Shown: positions 54,965 through 64,000 of the stretch, in pieces
Numbering within the stretch: the stretch's first letter is position 1
How the letters are laid out: every line of letters begins with the position of its first letter
Assembly: GCA_964247055.1 (NCBI GenBank)
Contig: OZ176054.1
Span: 11,346,001-11,410,000, forward strand
Source of the DNA: Paragordius varius
Taxonomy: Eukaryota > Nematomorpha
Length of the DNA: 64,000 bases
Reading direction: 5' to 3'
The notes under the pieces: model-generated
What the model saw: the letters and a program-made list of their open reading frames with translations, nothing else
Databases searched by the model: none
Told to the model about the DNA's origin: nothing
Program-made: the position numbers and the translations under genes

Positions 54965-55885
54965 CAGGGCTTCGAAACGGAACCCGCCTCCATAGATTTT
55001 CGGTTCCACTTCCTCAGGAACAATCGCTGTATCGCTTTCATAATTTTAGTAACCACCCCGATTCCATTTTCATATTCTTAGGATCCAAAGCAGTTCCGGT
55101 TTCAAGCGTCCAACTCCAAAATTAGTGGTTTCCATATGGTTTCATTTTTAAAAAATAAAATTGTTTACAAATTATTATTCAATCAATAATAGTAAAATAA
55201 CCAATTTACCATTAAAATGGAATGACCATCATAATTTTAAAATTTGTTTTTTATATATTACTTTTAAAAAAATGATCATATATAACGTTTTTTTCTCGTA
55301 TTCAATTGAAATAGAATAACCCTGTTGACAATTATCTCACATTTTCTCCTAGTTAATTAATGAATCTGGTAAAAAACTAAACTATAGCGTCCCATAGTCA
55401 CGTATTTATAAGGAAAAATGAACCACACTATATATCAGTGATACTCTAACCGCGGCCCACGGGCCGCATGAGGTTTTTTGGCCACAGAATTAAATTAAAA
55501 AAACTTATGTATGGTTACATTAGCTGTCATTTTTACGGATCATAATATAGAAAGAAACTTTTCCACGCCAAATTTAATATTTTCAGATCTAAGCAGTAGT
55601 ATGACAGAATTGCTTGGAACAATATTTTTTAAGTTAAAAGATTTCCCCCATAGATGCGATGGGTAAAACAAATAGACTTATTACCAACCTTTGCACTTAT
55701 AGATTGGCTATTTAATTTTTCGAATTATTTATGTTTTAATTTACATTGATTGATATGGTGAATATTTTGATAAAAATTTTGTAAGAACCAACTCCCAATG
55801 CAAAAAAAACCTGTTCTGAAACTATTAAATTTTTAAGTGAGCGACCCGGGTTCGGTTCAACCTTTCTAACCGGTTTGAAGCCCTG
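54965..55885. mobile_element. Non-autonomous hAT-like element
   Basis: The left end CAGGGCTTCGAAACGGAACC and inverted right end (AACCGGTTTGAAGCCCTG) match the CAGGGCTTCGAA ends of a hAT group. The flanking 8-mers TATAATAT and CTTTATAT agree only in part. The interior has no transposase that I can read. Confidence 0.6.
55436..55500. mobile_element. Terminal fragment of the inner-hAT family
   Basis: CAGTGATACTCTAACCGCGG followed by a GGGCCGCATGAGG stretch matches the left end of the hAT at 47175. No matching right end is visible, so only a fragment remains, inside the element at 54965-55885. Confidence 0.6.
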
Positions 55886-56587
55886 CTTTATATACGCGTT
55901 AACAAAATTTACTAAAATTTTAGCTATTAAGCAGGGTGTTTTTGACAAAAAGCATTCATTATATGGTGATAATGTAGCATACATTATTCATATGGTTCAA
56001 TTTAGGTTCCATTTAATGTAACAAAATCCATATTAACAGGTTTTTTCACTTTAAGTTACGATAAAATTGGATATTGCATTTATACATAATTCAAAGTCAA
56101 AAGCACTCTATGTAAATATAATTTTATGATCCAATTTTCGCTCAATATATATATTTAAATTAAAAACAATATAAAATCGTCGATTGATTATTTTTAGTAA
56201 GTTTGATTAATATAAATTTTACAAAGGTGCTATTTATGTCAAAAATTTACACCATTAAAAATTATGTTTCTTTCAGGGCGGTTTGTACATTAAAATATAT
56301 ATAGCGATAATACATGCTTAATAATTACACATTTGCAACACATAAATACAAATTTGATTAAAAATAAATAACGCCTAAAGCAAAAATATAAAAATATTTA
56401 CAAAAAGACAACATTATAAATATTCGTTATAGTACGTCATTATATTTACATATTGCTTGTATAATAATAATAATTTTCGACTTTTGTTAAACTCATGCTT
56501 TATTTATTATGCGGTATTAATTACATCATATAAAATTAATTTTTATAAAAAATAAATTTATTCTTTTGGAAAATATTATTTATCATC

Positions 56588-59284
56588 ATGCACATAAAAA
56601 TTGCAAAGAAGCACTTGAACTTTAAGAAATGTCGATTAACTCGGTTTTTTCCAATATTACGATGGAGTCGAGCCTACAATCTCGAATATTTGCTATATGA
56701 CGCAGTGGCGGGTCTAACTGTGGGCATGACAGTCATTCCTCAAGGAATTGCATATGCTAAAGTCGCTGGTTTGCCCATTGAGGTATATGTTTACTTTTTT
56801 CAAAATACAGTGTGAGTAAATATACCTTGCTAGTTTTTCATTAATTTATTGAGAGATAGCATATACAACAAAAAGCTTTATTGAATAAAATAACAAAAAA
56901 AGCCAATAATATTTCATGATGCTGCATTTGCTATCTGGCGATTTATGGAAAGCTAAGAATATATATACTCATACTGTATATATTTATACATTGCTGTTTA
57001 CTTTTTTTGAGATACAGTATGAACTCATAGAAAGTTATTAATTATTGTCTACTAGTAAATACAACAAAGGGCAGTATTATAGGCTAATAATAGTAAAAAG
57101 TGAAAACAACAACTATAAGCCAATAATACTGCCCTTTATTGTATTTACTATTTGGCAATAATTAATAACTTTCTAGCAAAGTATACTTACACATACTGTA
57201 AAAGATAGTAAGAGTGTATAAACCTGTTTATAATTGTAAAATATACAATTCTTATTATTAGTCCATATATTTTTCCACTTCTTTTTTCGTTCTTATTTCA
57301 TTCTTTTTTATTACACTATATTTATATAAAGTAACGATATTTTAATTGGTTTTACGGGTCTATTAAATTGTAAATAGGAAAAAAACGTTAAGTGAGGATC
57401 CATATAGCATTATATAGGGCTCTTTACTGTAGCACCAAAAAATAAGCAGCTATTTGGTATACTAGGGCTTTAATGAGCATTGAATTAGTAATTTCGAAAA
57501 ATATGAGTCGGATGAAGTGCCTTAAATGGGCAATATGAATTAGCCGAGTATCGCTAAATTGCCCATGGAAAACAAAATATGGTTTATATAAGATTTAATC
57601 CTAGTTTATAAGTCATAAGATTATGAAAAGCCATAAAACATTTGGGCCACTTAAGTTAACTTATTTACTGAAATGCCCAGATCAAGGCTCGTTCAGATGG
57701 CTTCAAATGCATTATGGCTCAAGGTTGAGAAGACGAAATATTAAGCCTTCTTTTTAGACGCTTTTAAATTTAACCATATAAATTTAAAAAGAGGGGCGTT
57801 TTTTCGGCTTATTCACATGGCTCATTGGGCTAATTGAGTTTGCTCAACGGCATACTAACTCTTGTTTTTTTAGACTAGTATCGGTTTATTTATTAAAGGG
57901 AAGAATGTTACGTCTGTAAGGATAAATAAGTTATTATTGCAGCCTAAATTAAACTTTTAATCAATGTATATTTTTTCATTCTTATCCCTATGATCTAATC
58001 TGAATATTTTTAGATAAAATGCACAATATTTCCTTTTATGTATAATCTAATTTTATTATATTATATTTGAACATCCCCATGAAGTAGCAACTAATTTTCC
58101 ACAACTATATTCAAAGGATCTGTACATACTTTATGTCTAAAATAGAGAATATATTTAGGCACACTTAATATTTTTCTCTCTTTTCAATTAGTACGGATTG
58201 TATTCGTCATTTATGGGAGCTTTTATCTATACGTTTCTCGGGACTTCGAAAGATGTCACGTATGGTCCGACAGCAGTCATGTCACTCATGACTTATCGCT
58301 TTGTGAGCGTAGCCGTGGCTAAAACCATGAATACCGTTTTTGCTTCCAATGAACTCAAAAATGAAATAGTATTTTTTATGATATAGAGGTTAAAATTGGG
58401 CTAATAATACTTAAATATCAAAAACATATAATATATATATATTAAGAGCGATATTTTGAATTTATAGCTTATATTTAAAAAAACCATAATTTTCATAAAA
58501 AATAAAGTTTATGATTTTATTCGCGTAACTATATACCCTCTAAATTTTTTCCAAAAAATAAAATCCCTCATCTATAATTTACCCATCATCGTAGACGTTA
58601 AAGGAAGATGTGGAAAAGTCTATGTGGATACATTATAGTTTAATTTTAACCTTGATTGCTGGAATCATACAAGCTTTAATGGGGTTTCTCCGTTTAGGTT
58701 GTAAAAGCTTTAAATTTATACCTATATATTTTTATTTTACAGTAAAAATTGAAATTATGCGGACTAAATAAAAATCAAGAGACAATTTTTTACCAAAAAA
58801 CAACCATCCTAATTTATAATTCATTGTTCAAACTGCTAAGTATGAATGAAATAGAAATGTTAATTAGTATACAATCTATTACATATTTTACAATTGTAAT
58901 AAAATAGTTTATTAACAAAAAAATTCAGGTTTAAAAAAGAATTCCATGTCTTTTTTAAAAAGATATTTGACTTAATCTTTTAAAATTTGTCTGTATGAAT
59001 TGCATTTTTAATATTATTTTGTTTTTGTATAAAAAAAATTTGGATGTTTCAATAGGTTTCCTAACCAGTTTCATATCTCATCCAGTTCTACATGGATTTA
59101 CTAATGGAGCAGCTATAATCATTGGTGTCAGCCAAATAAAAGTAATCATGAGTGTAAAATTAAAATATTAGGACTTATTAGGGATAAAAGTTCCGAAATC
59201 AAATTTTATCCAACAAACTTACTATGTCTTCCGACATATAAAACAAGCCAAGTAATTATATTTATTGATAAAAAAATTTCAAAT

Positions 59285-59327
<43 letters not shown>

Positions 59328-62300
59328 TTTTTATGGGCAGAAAATGGGATTGTATCATTGGAATATCTAGTCTTGTACTGTTGTTAATATTAAAGGTATG
59401 CATATTTTTTATTGTCATAAATTCAAATAATAATATATATTTTAAAAATTTGTGATTTAATAAAAATTATTGAATTGCCTTAAACCATATCTAAGATAAG
59501 AGTGTTTAAGATACATATGGCTAAATTATACTGTTGGAGATGTTTTTGTTTGTATATAATTGTGATTGGTTCGAAGTTCTGGTAAAAGATAAAATACTAT
59601 AAATAAGTTCGAATAAAGTTTGTAAAGTAACAAATTATCCAGTACAAAATTGAAAATTATTAATTGTAAAAAAGCACTAAAAATGCGTTTTTTATATAAT
59701 ACAGTATAGTACAGTAAAATAGATAAAAAACGAATCTATTTTTTCTTTAAACCTCATAAATGGATTAATACCCTATTATTTGCTATTTTATTATATAGCG
59801 ATGCATTACTTTGCCATGTGTGACTAAAAAAATTGTTAACAATCCTATAAGAAAGTCCTTAAAAAGAACAGCGGCTCTAGAAAACGGAATACAAACGAAA
59901 TCTGAAACAACTCAGATTCTGGATCCCCTTGTTAAAAATGTGGCAGAATACGAAACTAATCAATCTCAGGATATGAATAGAAATAAATGGTGGTCGATAA
60001 TTTTAATATTTATGACCGCTTTTCAAAAAATTGTCTGGCTTGCCTTAACAAGTATTTAGTTGTGGTGTTATTATAAAATAACTCGAAATAGAGTTTTTTC
60101 AAACTGGAAACGGTTTTGATTTTCTGAAGACGCAAATTTATTATTTATATAGAGAAAACCGGTTATGGTCCCTAATAATATTGTGGATTTTAAGCTCGAA
60201 AAAGGAAATTTTAACACTTTTTAGAAAATCAAATAGTTTTTACAATAACCAGTCTTGGTATGGACCCTAAGGCTCTTTAACAGTTGTCATTCTTAAGCCA
60301 AATATTTTGTTTTTATAATATAATTAATATGATTATGTTTTGTATCATATTTTGTTTCATCATCACTGTCAGCCCTGGAAAGGCTAGGTTTAAGCTTCAA
60401 GAGTCCAGTTTCCTATCCTTTGAAAAAAATAAACAATATACCCTTATAATTAATCATCATAAATCTATAAATATTATCTATGTGTATATAGGCCGAAACG
60501 CTCTTATAATTGCAATATCTGGCTTATCGGCATATTTGTTAAGTTCACATTTATCCTTACCACCTAATGCTATAACACTGACTTCTGCAGTCACAAATCC
60601 CAACCCAATTTTTGCTATACCAAACTTCCATTTTCAATATAAATTAACAAATGTTGGTAGCAATAATAATAATTTATCAAACAGTCAACCAAAGGACAAA
60701 GATATATATTTATCATTTATGGATGTTTTTAAGGTAAAACTTGACTATAATTGTATTATAGGACATTGGTTTTGGTTTCGTTTCGATTGCCATCATAAGT
60801 ATCCTTGAAACATTGGCCATTGCTAAAGCTTTTGGTAAATAATGTTAATTTTTTCTAATTAGCCACACCTCTACTCACTTTTACAACGAAATAGCCAGGA
60901 AATATAAGTATACGATTGATTCAACACAAGAATTCATTGCCTTAGGTTAGATACTTTTTCAATAATTTGTTTGTGTGTTTTATTTTCATTTTGGCTCGCA
61001 TATTCAAATGGTCGTAATTGACAAATTATAAACTAAACTATTCAACGAATGTCTCATCGTTTATTGACCAGTTATATATTAAAATCAAGGTATTTATAAA
61101 AAAAATTAATTAATCATTATCAAATATATTATTACAATAAAATCTTAACATTCATATCTTATTCCGTAAAAAAAACTTATATATCAAAATAAAACCAAAA
61201 ATATCTTTTTTATTTTTTCATTTTTTTGTCATCTGGTTTATGAGTATATAAAAAATTTACTGTTTTATTTTGATATCTTACATGAGTGGTAATTATATAC
61301 TATATAATTTATGCAAAATAGGATTTAAAGGTAGTGGAATATCAACTAATCTTACAAATCGCTGTATTTAACACAAATTAATGTTTTTACTCAAATATAT
61401 ACGGATTTTTGGTTGATTTTCCACTACTTGTCAATTTTATTTTGTATTAATTTATATACTTTATGATTCCCGCCCATGTGAAATTCCAAAATAAAAGAGT
61501 AAATTTTATATACCTTCATAAACCAGATCAATAAAATAAAAAACAATAATTTTTAGTTTTAATCTGATATATGAGTTTTTTTTACTGAATAATATATAAA
61601 TATTAAGATTTTAATAAAGAGTTTAGCTAATAAATAATTAAAAAAAATTATTTAAATATAGTTTCATAAAAATTTTTTTGTCTTTTAAGTGTGTTAAAGG
61701 AAAAAAGCCATCTTTTAACTGAGATTTTATAGAAACCCTAATTATATAATTTTAGGCTATTTATATATTGGAAATATCTCCAAAAATGATTATACCATAA
61801 TATCTCAACTTTATCATTATTTTTTAATTATCCATAATTATCCTTAATTTTCACTTTTTGCCCGATTTCGATTTTCTATCAATATTTCAAAAACGAGGTC
61901 TAAACAAATAAAATTTTTACGACAAATGAATACGCTGATCTTAAGCTATCTCACGAAAAAAATTATTTTGTTAATTTTTTTTGCCATTCATCAATAATTT
62001 ATTAAATTCAAACATAAGACTGTAAAATGCAAGCACAATATATAAATGTGGTAAAAATTAAAATTATACGGACAAAAAAAATGAAAAGAATATTTTTTTA
62101 TTATAGATAACTTTACTTTTGATTTTTCAAATATAACTTCTTTTCTCAGTTTCAAAATAGGGCATAGAAATGTAAATTGTTAATGCACTTAATTATGTCA
62201 TTTAAAATTGTGATCAAATAGTTAAATGTAAAAAAAATTAAGATTTAAAAAAGTATGGGTTGTCTTTTAAAAAATATATTTGTCTTTATATTTTCACGTA

Positions 62301-63953
62301 TTAATTTTTTACTGTAATTGGTAATCATAATATAATATAATATAATACAAATTTTAACTATCATTTGTTAAAAACTTTATTATGGATATATAACAATTAT
62401 ACGAACAAAACTTGGAAATATAAAGACAAATATTTTTTTCTTAAAGACAACCAAACTTTTTTAATCTTGATTTTTTTAATATTACTCATTGTTTTAAAAT
62501 ACAAAGTATAATATAGAAATGTAAATTGGTAACACATCAATTATGTATTTTAGAATTGTAATTAAATGTTTTTTATAGGATAAATTAAGGTTTAAAAGTA
62601 TGGTTGTCTTTAGAAAAAAAATTTGTCTTATATTTTTACGTTTTGTCCGTATAATTTCAATTTTTACTGTATAATGGAAAAATAATATCTTAAAATATTA
62701 ATAAAATCTTTTTGTAATTATTTTAGGGGTGGCGAATATTGCGAGCTCTTTTGTTGGTTCTTACCCAATGGCGGGAAGTTTTTCTCGGTAACATTTATTA
62801 TTACTTTCGTAATTTAATTTTTTATGAAAAAAATTTTTTGTATTTAAAGATCCGCATTGAATGCCCAAACTGGCGTTAAAACTCCCGCTGGCGGAATATT
62901 TACAGGTAAATTTATATATCTTTTCCTAATTGTAATTTAAATTTCTAAAAATCATTTATAAAAATATAGGGTTGTTAGTCATATTAGCCATGCGTTTTCT
63001 TACAGCCTATTTCAGGTTACCAACTTATGATAATACTTTATTCTATAGTTTTATTTTAATTATAAAATTAAGCTTTGGTAATTTTTTTGGAAGTATATTT
63101 AAGTATATTTTCAATTTTCCGGTAAAATATTTTCCTAAAATTAATAAATATATAAGGATATAGATGATAATTTTTTTTGAAACCAAAAATTTCATATAAT
63201 ATAATTTAGGGTATTTTATGAATGAAGTCGCTTAAGGATATTAGCAACTATATTTTGGAAGGAACCTTTTTTTATTATTTAACCAAAAATATAATATATA
63301 AAATAAATTTAAAATGGTGGTGTCTTTAGTTAATTTTTACAAGAATTTTCGTAGCAAGTTTTATATGGTATATATAAAGGATTTATACATATTCAATTTT
63401 TCTTTTTAATTTATCCATTCCATAGATTTATTCCGATTCCTAGTTTAGCGGCTCTCATCATTACCGCTATAATTAACCTGATTGACTTTAAAACATTTTA
63501 TCATATCTACCTCATCAAAAGTATGTCGAAAATAACTCTTATTTTTCGGTTACTTGAATTATATATGGTTAAAATTAAACGATTTATTAATTGCTTGCTA
63601 TACCATTTACAGTTCAAATTCACCCTTGTAAATAAATATTTTTACGAAGTTTATTTTTTTAGCAATATTTCAATTTTAAACAAATTTTTTTAAAAAAATC
63701 TATTAATATATAGGTAATTTTTAAATTTATAAAAAACACATAATTTATTTAAGGGTTAATTTGAAAAGTTCCAAGGGTGAATTTGAATTGTAAATGGTAT
63801 AATATAATATGTATAGAAACTGATTTCACGGTTGCTTTTATAACATTCATCACATGCTTTATTTGGGGGATTGAAATGGCTTTGGTGCTTGGCATAGCTC
63901 TTTCTTTAGCCTTCCTAATCTACCCAATATCTAAACCAAGGTTAAATATGGAG
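56588..63953 (+). CDS. SLC26 anion transporter, SLC26A11-like (3' end outside window)
   Basis: Membrane sulfate/anion exchanger of the SLC26/SulP family. Fifteen exons are in the window: 56588-56782, 58192-58368, 58595-58697, 59056-59141, 59172-59251, 59341-59395, 59799-60051, 60492-60733, 60762-60834, 60895-60945, 62727-62787, 62850-62905, 62970-63015, 63426-63520, 63817-63953. They join in frame to 570 codons. Family marks: FFPILRWSRAYNLEYLLYDA, GLTVGMTVIPQGIAYAKVAG, YGLYSSFMGAF, GTSKDVTYGPTAVMSLMT, ILETLAIAKAF, SYPMAGSFSRSALNAQTGVK and a last visible membrane segment. The closest match by eye is SLC26A11. The loop encoded by exon 7 is longer than in mammals. The C-terminal STAS domain must lie past 64000. 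Introns of 30 nt (59142-59171) and 28 nt (60734-60761) occur. Confidence 0.94.
56806..56978. mobile_element. MITE, TACAGTATGAG family, in SLC26 intron 1
   Basis: TACAGTGTGAGTAAATATAC at the left and, inverted, ATATATACTCATACTGTA at the right. 173 bp, starting 24 bases after the exon 1 donor. TA ends fit a Tc1/mariner-type element. Confidence 0.7.
57013..57200. mobile_element. MITE, TACAGTATGAG family, second copy in SLC26 intron 1
   Basis: Near-perfect hairpin: the GTAAATACAACAAAGGGCAG arm and its inverted partner around 57120-57150, with outer ends TACAGTATGA and ACATACTGTA. 188 bp, in tandem with the copy 35 bp to its left. Confidence 0.8.
57201..58191 (+). other. Rest of SLC26 intron 1
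   Basis: AT-rich, with imperfect repeated phrases near 57.5-57.85 kb (TGGCTCAAGG, TGGCTCATTGGG, GGCTTATTCACATGG). This hints at another decayed repeat, but I could not define its ends. Confidence 0.4.
58738..59015. mobile_element. MITE, TACAGTAAAAATTGAAATTA family, in SLC26 intron 3
   Basis: The left end TACAGTAAAAATTGAAATTA is clear. The right end (GTCTGTATGAATTGCATTTTTA) is its diverged inverse. It ends about 40 bp before exon 4. Confidence 0.6.
61100..61945. mobile_element. Diverged relative of the long-arm MITE
   Basis: TATCCTTAATTTTCACTTTT and TTGCCCGATTTCGATTT (near 61.85 kb) match the right arm of the element at 9036-9780. TTTTTGTCATCTGGTTTATG near 61.23 kb matches its interior. The terminal CACTGTGCGC is not recognisable, so the borders are approximate. 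Confidence 0.5.
62048..62671. mobile_element. Two adjacent MITEs of the TACAGTAAAAATTG family
   Basis: The first runs from about 62048 (GGTAAAAATTAAAATTATAC) to 62316 (TTTTTTACTGTA). The second runs from about 62383 (ACAATTATACGAACAAAA) to 62671 (CCGTATAATTTCAATTTTTA then CTGTA). Both have weak inner similarity (AAAGACAA, TTGTCTT) and no coding sequence. Confidence 0.55.
63601..63799. mobile_element. Foldback MITE (copy 3), in the last visible SLC26 intron
   Basis: TACCATTTACAGTTCAAATT at the left and, inverted, AATTTGAATTGTAAATGGTA at the right, with a second weak unit (GGGTTAATTTGAAAAGTTCC). It ends only 17 bases before exon 15, so the acceptor region of that exon now borders the element. 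Confidence 0.8.
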
Positions 63954-64000
63954 GTAATATGTTATATAGATATTTATTAGAATAACCTTATAAAAATAGA

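Larger units (their letters stand above)
60946..62726 (+). other. Large SLC26 intron made mostly of repeats
   Basis: Intron of 1.78 kb. It holds a relative of the 9036-9780 element (about 61100-61945) and two adjacent members of the TACAGTAAAAATTG family (about 62048-62316 and 62383-62671). No coding sequence. Confidence 0.55.

Overview
The window is a very AT-rich animal nuclear segment read with the standard genetic code. It carries four recognisable host genes on both strands, one uncharacterised secreted-protein locus (one or two genes), and many transposable elements, most of them dead. Conserved introns with GT..AG ends fix the gene models. A striking feature is a class of 25-30 nt introns found in the host genes next to ordinary introns of 56 nt to several kb. 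Dicyemid mesozoans are known for introns near 26 nt, and some flatworms also have very short ones, but I cannot place the species from this window.

Left part (1-25.3 kb, minus strand): a secreted protein of unknown function. A signal-peptide exon at 25331-25244 is followed by a module of five exons (22352 to 16257) and a probable further exon near 14.6 kb. A second copy of the same module lies at 6357-1 and runs out of the window. All module borders have the same intron phase, so this is either two tandem genes or one gene with repeated modules. Introns and flanks hold MITEs and a Ty3/gypsy LTR fossil (9873-14184) with a 5-bp target duplication.

Middle (25.5-36.3 kb): a tandem duplication of about 273 bp, a hAT transposon with a perfect 8-bp target duplication and a decayed transposase, and a 5'-truncated LINE split by a second gypsy fossil (31140-35028).

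Host core (36.4-46.2 kb): the mitochondrial processing peptidase beta subunit (minus strand, 14 exons) and translation factor eIF2 alpha (plus strand, 8 exons) stand head to head, with about 90 bp between start codons, suggesting a shared promoter. Decayed duplicates of the eIF2 alpha 3' end follow, then two hAT elements nested one in the other (46972-49220).

Right part (51.5-64 kb, plus strand): a class A peptide-type GPCR with an unusually long first intracellular loop and one frame change, then an SLC26A11-like anion transporter with 15 exons in the window and its STAS-coding end beyond it. Their introns and flanks carry several small terminal-inverted-repeat families. No rRNA, tRNA or CRISPR was found.
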